DNA of 64,000 nucleotides from Pseudobacteriovorax antillogorgiicola (GCF_900177345.1 NZ_FWZT01000003.1:354871-418870), one strand, 5' to 3'. Positions 1 through 8,706 are shown, counted from the stretch's first letter. Notes: generated by a model from the sequence alone, not told the origin. A program made the numbers and translations.

Positions 1-151
1 TGAAAACGCTTTCATAAAAAGACGAAAATCTCTTGCCATAAATCTTAATACTTGAAACATCCTCAAACGGTAGTGCAAAGGTGAGTGATTGAGTTGAGCC
101 GTGGGCATTGCAGCAACAGAACAACAAAAGGAATAGACTTAGATGCAGCAT
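1..151 (-). CDS. Partial exported protein, N-terminal 50 residues only
   Basis: An open frame starts at an ATG on the minus strand (151) and runs off the left edge without a stop. It opens with a strongly hydrophobic stretch (MLHLSLFLLLFCCCNAHG) typical of a Sec signal peptide. The following residues (LTFALPFEDVSSIKIYG) are not recognised. The ribosome binding site is weak. It lies upstream of nothing else in the window and reads away from the nuclease gene. The signal peptide is what is seen; that it is a real exported protein is inference, as only the start is present. Confidence 0.5.
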   Translation of the reverse strand, partial: MLHLSLFLLLFCCCNAHGSTQSLTFALPFEDVSSIKIYGKRFSSFYESVF

Positions 152-271
152 AGATTAAACAGTCTATTGAGCAAGTTTTATGAAATCAATGATATCGACT
201 CCTAGGTTAAAGCAAAACTAATTAGGTTAGCAAGTTTTAACTGATATCATAGTGCAAGCATACTACGTACC

Positions 272-1342
272 TTATTTCAAATAGTCAGCAGGAATATAAT
301 CGACATCCAAGGGGAAAAAATAAGATCGATATCCCGCTAAAGATGGCTGTCCTGCCTTTAGCCAAGCCTCCAGAATCAGATGCTTCAATACGTCGCTTGC
401 AAGGGATAGCTGTTGTACAGTATAGGCTTCATAGTGCTTGGCGACCTCGTGTGCAGGACGCCGTTTACTCCTTTTCATAGGACCTGATAGCTCTAAAATG
501 GAATATTTCCTATCGATCCCTAAGAGCATCTCTAAACTTTTGTGAGATTCGATTCCATATGCATGAATGATATCCAAGGTGTCCTTGGGTTGATGGCGGT
601 CTTTGATCTGTGACTCAAAAGGCTTGCTGTTCCGAACTTGTTTAAATACCTTTTGTATCAAATCTAAATCTAAGGCATTGACGACATGCTCCTCGAAGTA
701 GGAATGGATGCCTGCCTGCTGACTCAATTGGCCGTTGTAATTGATCGATGTATGTAGTGGGTTGCTGATATCCCCTACAAAATGGGATAATAGACCAATG
801 CGAACCAGAATCTCATCCACAGTAGCGGTAGCTTCACGGGGAAACTCCCCTTTTCCCCGCTTCCTTGCCAGATTTTTAAAACTATCAAGCAAGCGATCGC
901 TCAACTGCTCAATCCGAAGAGAAAGATGGCCAGCTGTTCGCAGCTTCTCTGGCCAAGCTTCGCCACTAGGACAAGGAGACTTCTGCTTACAGTTAGTCGA
1001 TATGGCCTTTTTAAACTCTGCCATGGTTCGGGGAAGCAGCTTGACGTCGAGTTTTTGCTTGGGATCAGCGAGATATTCGATGTCGACGAAATGGGTTGGC
1101 CAGTTTTTGTTTTTGATCTCGGGATCACCGTTTCTCCAAGAGACATCTGGCAGATTGGAAACATGAGATACAAGATATTCTTTTTCAAGTAGCTGAAGTC
1201 CTAGTGTTTCGCGAGTTCGAACGTCTTCTGCTAGAAGTCTTGCTGCAACGACGCTAATAATGTGGTGTCCACGAGCCCCCCAGGCTGCTGCTGAATCAGC
1301 GATCAGTAGCAGGATCAAAGCCAAACCAATTAATTTACCCAT
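272..1342 (-). CDS. S1/P1-type nuclease family protein, exported
   Basis: A 356-residue protein with a signal peptide ending at about residue 20 (LLLIADSAAA), directly followed by WGARGHHIIS. In S1/P1 zinc nucleases the mature protein starts with this Trp and its His binds zinc. Further family-type metal ligands are visible: HFVDIEY, then HFVGDISNPLH with the H-x3-D-x5-H spacing, then GIHSYFEEHVV. The family cleaves single-stranded DNA and RNA and 3'-phosphates, usually outside the cell, using a trinuclear zinc centre. The length is a little above the usual 270-300 residues because of inserts. The gene lies 15 bp downstream of the adenylate cyclase gene on the same strand, so the two may be cotranscribed. 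Metal-ligand residues look intact; substrate preference cannot be read. Confidence 0.82.
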   Translation of the reverse strand: MGKLIGLALILLLIADSAAAWGARGHHIISVVAARLLAEDVRTRETLGLQLLEKEYLVSHVSNLPDVSWRNGDPEIKNKNWPTHFVDIEYLADPKQKLDVKLLPRTMAEFKKAISTNCKQKSPCPSGEAWPEKLRTAGHLSLRIEQLSDRLLDSFKNLARKRGKGEFPREATATVDEILVRIGLLSHFVGDISNPLHTSINYNGQLSQQAGIHSYFEEHVVNALDLDLIQKVFKQVRNSKPFESQIKDRHQPKDTLDIIHAYGIESHKSLEMLLGIDRKYSILELSGPMKRSKRRPAHEVAKHYEAYTVQQLSLASDVLKHLILEAWLKAGQPSLAGYRSYFFPLDVDYIPADYLK

Positions 1343-1357
1343 GGACTAGAATCCTTT

Positions 1358-3292
1358 CTAAACAACCCGCTTCACCACTCTATGGTAGCTACTTTTGATG
1401 TATATAGCCTCTTTAGGGTCGTGATCTCTGATACTTCGCGACAAACCTCTGGGATCAATTCTGCGAAATTCGTTCTGCATATTGTTGGGAAGCTGATCGT
1501 AAACAGCCTTTTCAATTACAAACAGGCTTCCCGCTAAGCTAAAATCTGCTTTGATAGTTTTCCGCATTGCTTGAAAGCGAGTCGCTTTGATCAGTGGCTT
1601 ACCGTAAAGATCGTACTGCTGAATACCCGCGTTGGGAAAGAAGCCGCCAATCTCTCCTAGGGAAATTCCGATTCCACAGCTAACGTCAACACTCAAGTAC
1701 TTGTCAGCGCAATCGTTAAGAATCTGTTCAAAGTGCAACGCAAACTCTAAAGCTACCTTACCAGCCTCATTTTGAGAGACTTCGAAAGGAAAACCAAATG
1801 AACATAGAAAACCGTCGCCCATTTCCTTGATTCTAAATCCTTGGCAACGCTCCCCCTTAAAATCGATACCCTCACTCATCAGTAGCTGTGATTTAAGCAA
1901 AAATTCCTTAAAAAATAGATGATTCTTCTCGTGATCTATCTTCGAACTATTTTCAATATCGAGACATAAAACAGCTCCACAGCCCTTGCCGATGGGCATG
2001 GTTTCTTCCAGAAGGCTACCCTTTCGCATTTGCAGTAACTGGGATGGGTAAACCAACTTCTTGAGCTGCGAAAAACTGTGTTGCTTTTCTTGGTCCATGA
2101 CCAATGTCTTGCGATAGATTTTATAGAGACTTAAGAAACCAAACATCACCATCTCGACAAGAAAGCAAGTCCAGCCAAGATTTAGCCCGAGCAGCAGGTT
2201 TTCACTCTGGAAAGCCGTGATAAAGACCAACCCCATCACATAAAATCCCCAAGAAAAAGCTCCTTTTTTTGCATTTGGATTACCCTTAAACATACTATAG
2301 ATGAATAGGCCTGTGATAAAGACAATGTAGGACATAACAATCCAACGAAAGACATCAAAGCCAACTGGAACAGTGGCTACGATCAAGCACATCACAATAG
2401 TGTAGCCTGTTGCCATCTTATGGACTTTTGGGCTATAGGTTTTTAGGGTTAAGTATTGAGAGATAAAACTTAAAGTCGCAATCAATTCAATGATGATCGA
2501 AAGATTCATAACATGGGCATAGTTCATATCGAAGATGCGAAATATGTTCGTATCAAACAATACTGGCATGTTTGGCTGAAGAAAGAACATCAAAGATGTC
2601 GACATCGCATAAATCCAGTACCAAAACATGAGCGGATCACGAAACAATAAAACAACTAAACCAGCTCCTAATGTCATCACTAGAGATGCACCAAACAGAC
2701 TTGAAATAAAAAATATCTGCCGCTCCACCAGACGATCCATTTGAACATCTGTTCCGATCCAAAGGGGAAGATAGTTGAAAACAGGACTATTGATAAACAC
2801 AGTATTAAGGCCAGGTTGGAGCACGATCTGGGCTCTCGGGAAGAAACTCATGTTGGTGGATGCAAGGCCCATCCAGTACTGCCGGACATCTCCAGATGGT
2901 GGCCGAGTGTAGATCTCTAAAGTTTGGGAACCATTTGCCTGAACCATGAGCGTTCGAAGCTGAATGGTGTCGGTGGGGTTTAAGATCTCAATTTTTAAAA
3001 CCGCAGCCTGATTGGGCTGATCAGGTGCCACGTAATGGTTGTGGGGTATGGGTTCAAAGGATACCGGCTGCTCTCCCGACACAATTTTCTTAATGTCAAT
3101 GTCGCGACCACCATGAATATAACGCCAAACATGATCCTTCAAAACCATCTTCGCTGGCTGCTCTGCTTCCCAGACATAGGTTTGCGGACTCCCATATCCA
3201 GACGCCGCTATGAGCATCAACAATGTCACGAACATCTTTGGTATCACTCTAAGGCCTCCCACACGGCTCATCGGTGACGGAGTGGACCTCAT
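1358..3292 (-). CDS. 7TM-DISM receptor-type adenylate cyclase (class III)
   Basis: A 644-residue inner-membrane signalling enzyme. Order: signal or anchor segment (about 18-33), a periplasmic beta-rich 7TMR-DISM extracellular domain (about 40-190), seven or so hydrophobic helices (about 190-395), then a class III nucleotide cyclase domain (about 435-635). Visible catalytic features are the first metal Asp in CLDIENSSK (D445), the adenine-selecting Lys and second metal Asp in RIKEMGDGF (K489, D493), and the purine-binding Asp and Arg in QYDLYGKPLIKATRF (D561, R572). The lysine predicts cAMP rather than cGMP. The position that normally holds the transition-state Asn is Ile568. A weak AGGA lies 9 nt before the chosen ATG. 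A truncated paralogue sits at 62480-63648. The ligand sensed is unknown. Confidence 0.85.
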   Translation of the reverse strand: MRSTPSPMSRVGGLRVIPKMFVTLLMLIAASGYGSPQTYVWEAEQPAKMVLKDHVWRYIHGGRDIDIKKIVSGEQPVSFEPIPHNHYVAPDQPNQAAVLKIEILNPTDTIQLRTLMVQANGSQTLEIYTRPPSGDVRQYWMGLASTNMSFFPRAQIVLQPGLNTVFINSPVFNYLPLWIGTDVQMDRLVERQIFFISSLFGASLVMTLGAGLVVLLFRDPLMFWYWIYAMSTSLMFFLQPNMPVLFDTNIFRIFDMNYAHVMNLSIIIELIATLSFISQYLTLKTYSPKVHKMATGYTIVMCLIVATVPVGFDVFRWIVMSYIVFITGLFIYSMFKGNPNAKKGAFSWGFYVMGLVFITAFQSENLLLGLNLGWTCFLVEMVMFGFLSLYKIYRKTLVMDQEKQHSFSQLKKLVYPSQLLQMRKGSLLEETMPIGKGCGAVLCLDIENSSKIDHEKNHLFFKEFLLKSQLLMSEGIDFKGERCQGFRIKEMGDGFLCSFGFPFEVSQNEAGKVALEFALHFEQILNDCADKYLSVDVSCGIGISLGEIGGFFPNAGIQQYDLYGKPLIKATRFQAMRKTIKADFSLAGSLFVIEKAVYDQLPNNMQNEFRRIDPRGLSRSIRDHDPKEAIYIKSSYHRVVKRVV

Positions 3293-3306
3293 AGAGGAAA
3301 TTCCTA

Positions 3307-3435
3307 CCTAGTGCTTAGTCACATTGAATCCTCAGCGTTGTTGTCTTCGTCTCTCAATCGTCGCTGTACGGGAGTACTATCTCCTCAATCATTCCTCGAC
3401 GCCTAGCTGAGAATCCAATGTGACTAAGCACTAGG
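3307..3435. repeat. 129-bp element with 20-bp perfect terminal inverted repeats
   Basis: The arms at 3307-3326 (cctagtgcttagtcacattg) and 3416-3435 are exact reverse complements. Pairing continues imperfectly for another ten bases (8 of 10) before an 80-base centre. The element fills most of the gap between the cyclase and PhyH genes, both on the minus strand. No ORF is inside. It could be a MITE-like mobile unit or a large transcribed hairpin; no second copy was noticed in the window. Confidence 0.75.
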
Positions 3436-3507
3436 TGATCGAGGGACTAGAGTTGCCTTTTTGGAATTCTAGAGAAGAACTAAGAATGTAGTGGCTATTA
3501 CCGGCCT

Positions 3508-4254
3508 CTAGGATTGAGGAACGTCTATCATCAGACCAGTATCGCACCCAGGATAAGAGAATCGATTGGCTCCAGGGTAGCAGAAGCCGTTAATAAACAC
3601 CCTGCGGGGCTTTAGAGAACTGTTTGCTTGACTGCCGTGAACAGTATAAGGACCAAACAAAACCAAGGAACCAGCCTTCAACTCTGGAGTCGTGTAGGCG
3701 CCCTTTTGAAATGACTCGCGCTGCTCAGGATGCTTCTCTAGGTAAAGATGGCCTTGCTGGCAACTACGAGGAACAAAGTGAACGGGACCATTTTCAGGTG
3801 TCACATCATCGACTGCTAGCAGACATTGAACGTAGCTACCCAAACCATTGATATCCGACCAATACTCAGAGCCGAACTTCCGATGTTCGCTATCTTGATG
3901 CCAGGGAAACGCCACACCATCCTTTGGAAATTTAAAGTGGGCCTGGCAGATCAGTTGACTAATCTGCTGGGAACCAAGAATTTGAGATACAGGACCCAAG
4001 AGTCGTTTGGAGTGAGCGAACTCAAGCAACTGAGGCTGCACTCCTGCACACCAGACAACCCGATCAATCCGGTCGCCATTTACAACAAACTGCGTCCCAT
4101 TCATGTGGAAAGTCGTTTTACGGCGACTGGCAAGTTTGGCAATGATATCAAAAGATTTTCCAATCTGATCGATCTCTTCAGGGTGAAAGAGATTTTCCAA
4201 GACCAGAAATCCGATTTCGTAGAACTCATCGATTTGTGCCTGACTTAGTCTCAT
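3508..4254 (-). CDS. Phytanoyl-CoA dioxygenase (PhyH) family Fe(II)/2-oxoglutarate oxygenase
   Basis: A 248-residue cytoplasmic protein with PhyH-family layout. The N-terminal segment LSQAQIDEFYEIGFLVLENLF matches the usual start of these enzymes. The iron ligands appear as H-x-D in FPWHQDSEH and the distal His in GPYTVHGSQANSS, followed by the 2-oxoglutarate-binding Arg in RRVFINGF. GPVHFVPRS is the typical ENGPLxFxPGSH-like turn. The family hydroxylates small organic molecules or natural-product intermediates; the substrate here is not predictable. The gene stands alone, with the 129-bp inverted repeat element just downstream. Confidence 0.8.
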   Translation of the reverse strand: MRLSQAQIDEFYEIGFLVLENLFHPEEIDQIGKSFDIIAKLASRRKTTFHMNGTQFVVNGDRIDRVVWCAGVQPQLLEFAHSKRLLGPVSQILGSQQISQLICQAHFKFPKDGVAFPWHQDSEHRKFGSEYWSDINGLGSYVQCLLAVDDVTPENGPVHFVPRSCQQGHLYLEKHPEQRESFQKGAYTTPELKAGSLVLFGPYTVHGSQANSSLKPRRVFINGFCYPGANRFSYPGCDTGLMIDVPQS

Positions 4255-4473
4255 ACTTACACCATCGGAAGAAAAGCTTAACTCTTAATTCGGACGAATA
4301 CATATTTACCCTAAGCACCCCGACCTAAATCTTTACCAATCATACTAGTTCCGCTAGTCTTTTCGGTGGTCTCGGGTGTATTTTAAAGCTACCAATTCAT
4401 CACTTTCAGGCTTTGGCATGATTTGGCAGCTGTCATTTTATTGAGCAGTATCGCATTTTTGGGAGTCGACACT

Positions 4474-5529
4474 ATGATATTTCGCCAGCTATTTGAGCAA
4501 GAATCGTCCACGTACACCTATTTATTGGCAGATGAAGCCAGCAAGGACGGAGTGATCATCGATCCCGTGGTTGAGATGCATCGACGTGATGCTGCTTTAA
4601 TCCGTGAATTGGGCATCAAACTGATTTACAGCCTCGATACCCATTGTCACGCTGATCACATTACCGGCTCTTGGCAACTCAAGGAAGCCTTCGGCTGTAA
4701 GATCGGATTGGGTTCTGCCAATCGGGTCAATAATGTTGACAATCTTTTTGACAATGGTGAGACCATTACCTTTGGCAAACACTCTTTAAAGGTCTTAGAA
4801 ACTCCGGGTCATACCGATGGCTGTGTGAGCTTCGTTCTCGATGATCAATCCAGGGTTTTCACTGGCGACAGCCTACTTATCCGCGGCTGCGGCCGCACAG
4901 ACTTTCAGGGTGGTGATCCAGCCAAGCTCTATCAATCCATTCAAAATCAGTTGTTTACTCTCCCTGAACACTGCCTGGTTTACCCGGGTCATGATTATAA
5001 CGGCCGCTGTAGCAGCTCGATTGGTGAGGAAAAAGCTTTCAATCCACGCATCGGTGGAGCTGCTAGCGAAAAAGACTTCGTCGGATATATGAAGCATATG
5101 AAGCTTCCTCATCCTAAGAAAATCGCGATGGCCTTACCCGCAAACTTGAATTCTGGTCGGATTGAAGGCCAGGAAGAGACGGTTCCTCAGTGGGCTCCAT
5201 TGGAGCACAACTTTGGTGGAATCTTGCAGATTGACCCTCAGTGGCTCGCCAACAACCTCGATCAAGTGGTCGTCGTCGATGTCCGCGATGATGATGAGTT
5301 CAACAACGAACTGGGGCATTTGCCACAGGCCCTACACATCCCATTGGGACAATTGGAAGACTCTATGAGCAAGCTATCGAAAGACAAGGCCATAGTCACA
5401 GTTTGCCGCAGCGGTCGACGATCGGCACTCGCTAGCCTTGCGTTGCAAAAAGCGGGCTTTGAGAAGGTTGCCAATCTCAAGGACGGCATGCTTGCCTGGA
5501 CTGAGTTAGGGTTCCCTATAGCCAGTTAG
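4474..5529 (+). CDS. Persulfide dioxygenase (ETHE1-like MBL fold) fused to rhodanese
   Basis: A 351-residue two-domain sulfur-metabolism enzyme. The N-terminal metallo-beta-lactamase domain shows THCHADH, then TPGHTDGCVSF, FTGDSLLIRGCGRTDFQGG and VYPGHDYNGR, the ETHE1-type mononuclear iron ligands and context. The C-terminal rhodanese domain has VVVDVRDDDEF and the active-site Cys loop VCRSGRRS. The first domain oxidises glutathione persulfide to sulfite; the second moves sulfane sulfur, so the fusion should channel hydrogen sulfide-derived sulfur. I chose the ATG at 4474 because GGGAG lies 8 nt upstream and the protein then starts right at the MBL strand; an upstream in-frame TTG at 4423 would add 17 residues. 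Three neighbours give no sulfur context. The downstream gene is convergent with a 6-bp gap. Confidence 0.88.
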   Translation: MIFRQLFEQESSTYTYLLADEASKDGVIIDPVVEMHRRDAALIRELGIKLIYSLDTHCHADHITGSWQLKEAFGCKIGLGSANRVNNVDNLFDNGETITFGKHSLKVLETPGHTDGCVSFVLDDQSRVFTGDSLLIRGCGRTDFQGGDPAKLYQSIQNQLFTLPEHCLVYPGHDYNGRCSSSIGEEKAFNPRIGGAASEKDFVGYMKHMKLPHPKKIAMALPANLNSGRIEGQEETVPQWAPLEHNFGGILQIDPQWLANNLDQVVVVDVRDDDEFNNELGHLPQALHIPLGQLEDSMSKLSKDKAIVTVCRSGRRSALASLALQKAGFEKVANLKDGMLAWTELGFPIAS

Positions 5530-5535
5530 AGGGTC

Positions 5536-5787
5536 TCAGGATTGTTGCCTCGGAGGAGATTTACCCTTAAGTGGTTGGATGAGGTGTTCGAGTCCATTGA
5601 CCTTGATCGCACAAAGCTGTTCGATGAGCTCTTTGAAGCGGCCTTTGATGGGCCCTTGATTTGATAACCATAAGACATAGGGCTCGGGAAGGTCGATCAA
5701 AGGCCTTCCCTCGAACTTGCCAAAGGGCATTTTTTGGTTAGCCAAAGCAAAAAGATCATCAGGCTTTAGTTCCACTGGAACCTCCAT
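5536..5787 (-). CDS. DUF3820 family protein
   Basis: An 83-residue protein with the DUF3820 core MPFGKFEGRPLIDLPEPYVL followed by WLSNQGPIKGR and IKVNGLEHLIQPL. The family is small, widespread in proteobacteria and sometimes called a quorum-sensing-regulated virulence factor; its molecular role is not settled. Length and motif order match the family. It is convergent with the persulfide dioxygenase gene. Confidence 0.82.
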   Translation of the reverse strand: MEVPVELKPDDLFALANQKMPFGKFEGRPLIDLPEPYVLWLSNQGPIKGRFKELIEQLCAIKVNGLEHLIQPLKGKSPPRQQS

Positions 5788-5846
5788 TATTCAAACCAGA
5801 GATCAGTCTAACGTCTTTGCTCCATAAGTGAAAGCCTTACTGGGGG

Positions 5847-5990
5847 CTAAGGCTGGGAAGCTTCTTGGCAAGGAGCCACGGGAGCTTCGGGACTTCTCTT
5901 TGTTTCCTTGGATACAACCAATTGACAACAGGGGCAATCGGCCTGCTTGGCTTCGCGAAGCAGCTGAAAAAATTGCTTAATTGTAATCAT
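5847..5990 (-). CDS. 47-residue Cys-rich protein under a Fur box
   Basis: A short frame beginning MITIKQFFQLLREAKQADCP, then CCQL, with a fourth Cys near the C-terminus (VAPCQEASQP). GGAG sits 5 nt before the ATG. A near-perfect Fur box lies about 42 nt upstream on the same strand. The Cys cluster (D-C-P-C-C) suggests metal or Fe-S binding, and the placement suggests expression during iron limitation. No family is recognised. It could be an iron-sparing chaperone, a metallochaperone or a small regulator. The start, Shine-Dalgarno site and operator together support a real gene although it is short. Confidence 0.6.
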   Translation of the reverse strand: MITIKQFFQLLREAKQADCPCCQLVVSKETKRSPEAPVAPCQEASQP

Positions 5991-6031
5991 AGCATCTCCC
6001 GAGTTCTTGTATAATAGAGCCTAGCAATTAT

Positions 6032-6050
6032 CATAATGATAATCAATATC
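6032..6050 (-). promoter_or_regulatory. Fur box
   Basis: The 19 bases cataatgataatcaatatc match the classical Fur consensus gataatgataatcattatc at 17 of 19 positions. The flanks (aattat before, aatattatc after) extend the AT-rich hexamer array. A TATTAT -10-like hexamer lies between the box and the start of the Cys-rich microprotein at 5990, so iron-bound Fur should repress that gene. It could also influence the plus-strand regulator gene at 6324, but that is 270 nt away. Confidence 0.75.
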
Positions 6051-6170
6051 AATATTATCGGGACCAACCGCTTTTTCTTTAGTCCAAGTCTATAAGATTT
6101 TCCTAAATTTGCCGAAAGCTAGCACCATCGGGCCTTTTAAATCCTATTTATCGCAAAACCCCGGGTCAAA

Positions 6171-6211
6171 ATTAGTCATAATGAGCACTTAGGTTATTGA
6201 CTAATGCTCAT
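6171..6211 (+). promoter_or_regulatory. Overlapping inverted repeats upstream of HTH-TPR regulator
   Basis: Two inverted repeats share bases: attagtca (6171-6178) pairs with tgactaat (6198-6205), and atgagca (6181-6187) pairs with tgctcat (6205-6211). The two hairpins compete in part. The site is about 110 nt before the regulator start at 6324. It may be an operator or an RNA switch. The rest of the gap 5991-6323, beyond the Fur box, shows nothing else. Confidence 0.4.
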
Positions 6212-6323
6212 GGTGGAAAGCTTTTGTCGTGGTGTCATGGAATAGCTACTGACAGACTTTCAATTATTGGTGATAAATAATGAGAGAGTATAAACAGGTC
6301 CTGAAGAAACCAGGGACGATCCC

Positions 6324-7481
6324 ATGCAAAATGATTTTGTAACCCTACATTGCGATCGTATCAACCACCTCATCAGCAAGCAAAACCTGAAAAGAGGTCA
6401 GATTGCTCATGAAGTCGGCATTGATCTTAACCTGCTGCGACGTTGGCTTCATGAACCGGGTATCAAAGTTCCTCGATACGACGCTCAAGCTCTAGCGGAT
6501 TACTTGAGATGTTCTCTTAGCAGTATTAGTATGAGCCTGGTCGTCCAACCCAAGTCGAGTGCTATGAGATCTGCCCCCCAACCCGAAAGCCAAGCTCACG
6601 AGTTAAACGCACAGGCAATCAGTACGCTTCATAACCTCGATATAAGGCAAGCCCAGATGCTAGCGGAACAAGCAATTCGCCTGGCTCCCGATAAACGCGA
6701 TGAAGAGGAATTTTGGGAATCAAAGTCAATCGTCGCGCGAATCCTTTTGCAAGACGACGTCCCTTTGGCGATCGAGAAACTATACGAAGTTCTGCAAAGC
6801 ACCCAAGAGAAGTCCATTGCCAACATCTCTGGCAAGGTTCTCACCAATCTAGGATCAGCGTTCCGTTATTTAGGAAATATCGGTGAATCAATATCAGCGC
6901 TCGATCTAGCTCTAGAGCTTTTTGATCGTGAGGCTAAGATAAGCGGCCGATTGAACAAGATCGCCGTGTGTCACGCTCTGCTGGTGGAAAGCTACCTGCT
7001 CCAGGGTGATTCATTTCAAGCTCGCCACCACCTGAGCATCAGTCGTCAATACGCGAGCCAAGGCAACCATCCGGTGATCGAAGCGGTCCTGGATGCTAAA
7101 TTCGCTAGAATTTTGCTCCTCGAAGGCAAGAGTGCTGACGCTCAACAGCTTCTTGACTCCATTGTAAGAGACGAGCTACCAGTAGCCATCCAACTTGAGT
7201 TCGATCTTGTTGAGCTTCTTATCCTCCTCGATCAAGGCGATTACGATCAAGCCTACTGGCTCTATCGCAGTCGTGAGGCGAGTCTACTCAACTCCCATAG
7301 AATTTACTGGCTCCCTCTTTTGAGTTACATTCAAGCCCAGCGCCAGCAAGACGATGACACTGAGTTAGCCTGCCAGCAGTTTTTTGATCGACTGAAAGCC
7401 GCATCTTGGATCGAGAAGGCGCAAAGGCTGGGAAGCTTTCGAGATCTTGCTAAAAACTCTTTCCTTCGAAAAAGCTCATAG
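6324..7481 (+). CDS. HTH domain protein with TPR-like helical repeats, probable regulator
   Basis: A 385-residue protein. The first 70 residues read as a helix-turn-helix of XRE type (HLISKQNLKRGQIAHEVGID, then LNLLRRWLHEPG). The remainder is alpha-helical with TPR-like units, for example AQAISTLHNLDIRQAQMLAEQ and SGKVLTNLGSAFRYLGNIGE. The architecture resembles peptide- or phosphatase-modulated regulators in which TPRs sense a partner. No signal peptide or membrane segment is present. The paired inverted repeats in its leader may be its own control site. The target genes are unknown, and it is convergent with the downstream lipoprotein gene (8-bp gap). Confidence 0.6.
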   Translation: MQNDFVTLHCDRINHLISKQNLKRGQIAHEVGIDLNLLRRWLHEPGIKVPRYDAQALADYLRCSLSSISMSLVVQPKSSAMRSAPQPESQAHELNAQAISTLHNLDIRQAQMLAEQAIRLAPDKRDEEEFWESKSIVARILLQDDVPLAIEKLYEVLQSTQEKSIANISGKVLTNLGSAFRYLGNIGESISALDLALELFDREAKISGRLNKIAVCHALLVESYLLQGDSFQARHHLSISRQYASQGNHPVIEAVLDAKFARILLLEGKSADAQQLLDSIVRDELPVAIQLEFDLVELLILLDQGDYDQAYWLYRSREASLLNSHRIYWLPLLSYIQAQRQQDDDTELACQQFFDRLKAASWIEKAQRLGSFRDLAKNSFLRKSS

Positions 7482-7489
7482 GCGGGGGA

Positions 7490-8518
7490 TTAAAGGCTGA
7501 TTGGCTTTTCCAATTGAATGACCGTATCAAGTATCACCATTAACTCCGATAGCTCTTGTAGGTCTTCCTGTACTCCTGGGCCTTCAATTTTGGCTGAGAT
7601 TTCAGATATCCCACTTACCATAAGGGGCTGTGCTCCATCCGATGCTCCAGAAGCGAGGCTACAGGAATCCCATGTAGGCCCACCATAAGAACGCCGGTCC
7701 GAAAGAGGCGCTTCAGTACCCAAAGTCTCGAAGCTGCCATCTCCCTGATAGCAATACTGAACAAAATTTGAGGCTTCAGCACCTACCATTTGCAGGCTTA
7801 ACCAATCTGCTCCGGCTGCGCCACGGCCTATTACAGCCCGATCAGGGACACGAATATACCGCGCTTGGTCAAACTCCACTTGAACAGGATAGAACCGCTC
7901 CGGCTGGTAATCTCGCTCTGGGGCAAGATAGACTTGCTCCAATGCAAGCCCAGACAGTGCAGCTACCACATCGTCACAGGAGTCTACCTCCTCAGAAGAG
8001 AGACTCCTAGACTCGGTGCGGAATTGAAATAATTCGCCTGCAATGACTAGGCTGGATGGCTCACCTTTATGGGGAGGCAGGACCTCAAGCCCTTTGCTTC
8101 GCTGACTAAGGTCTTGAGGAGTTGCTTGCAGGCCTAGAAACCCTGCAAACAGGGCCTCTGCCCGATTGTTTATAGCAGCTAAGTCTAACGTTGTTACGGC
8201 ATCGTCACTAGAGCATGAGATCGAAGCTGCGGCTAAGATCAGCTTATCATCGCTGACGAGATAAATCCCTTGCTCTTGGAATAGTATATTCCCTTGTAGA
8301 TGATTCCACCGATAGAGCCCTTCCCTAAGCTCTAAAGATTGTCCCGACTGACCTCGATAAATGCCGTCCCGAATCTGCAAACAGTCTTTGCAGGCTTTGA
8401 TATCATCAGACTCCGACTGGGCTGCCAACGGACTGCTTCCCGGCTCTTGATAATCATCGAACTTGCCGCTGCCGCAGCCTATCATCACAGCAAATAACAC
8501 AAGCAATGCAGCCAGCAT
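7490..8518 (-). CDS. Lipoprotein of unknown function
   Basis: A 342-residue protein starting MLAALLVLFAVMIGC, a lipoprotein-type signal with Cys as the likely lipidation site. I prefer the ATG at 8518, with GGGGACAAT before it, over upstream in-frame ATGs at 8539 and 8569. The mature protein begins GSGKFDDYQEPGSS, close to the start of another lipoprotein at 53250. The middle contains C-x2-C (CKDCLQIRDGIYRG) and several further cysteines. No enzyme motif is recognised. The gene reads toward the regulator gene and is preceded by a terminator. Confidence 0.65.
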   Translation of the reverse strand: MLAALLVLFAVMIGCGSGKFDDYQEPGSSPLAAQSESDDIKACKDCLQIRDGIYRGQSGQSLELREGLYRWNHLQGNILFQEQGIYLVSDDKLILAAASISCSSDDAVTTLDLAAINNRAEALFAGFLGLQATPQDLSQRSKGLEVLPPHKGEPSSLVIAGELFQFRTESRSLSSEEVDSCDDVVAALSGLALEQVYLAPERDYQPERFYPVQVEFDQARYIRVPDRAVIGRGAAGADWLSLQMVGAEASNFVQYCYQGDGSFETLGTEAPLSDRRSYGGPTWDSCSLASGASDGAQPLMVSGISEISAKIEGPGVQEDLQELSELMVILDTVIQLEKPISL

Positions 8519-8616
8519 ATTGTCCCCAAGTTCGTTCATCTCTAGTGAATAGAGAGAAGCAAAGCCCATTCCAGAGCCCTATATTAAAATTTGCTTTAAT
8601 TTTAGCCTATTAAAAA

Positions 8617-8640
8617 ACCAGGGCCTGTATAGACCCTGGT
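8617..8640 (-). terminator. Rho-independent terminator after the LysE-type exporter gene
   Basis: accaggg (8617-8623) pairs with ccctggt (8634-8640) around a 10-base loop. Read on the minus strand the stem is followed by TTTTTTAA. It separates the exporter gene from the following lipoprotein gene. Confidence 0.75.
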
Positions 8641-8706
8641 CATAGCCGAATGTCGTTGCATCGCCCTGCATATCGGCCAAATCGTTAGTATTAAAGAGAC
8701 TTAGCC

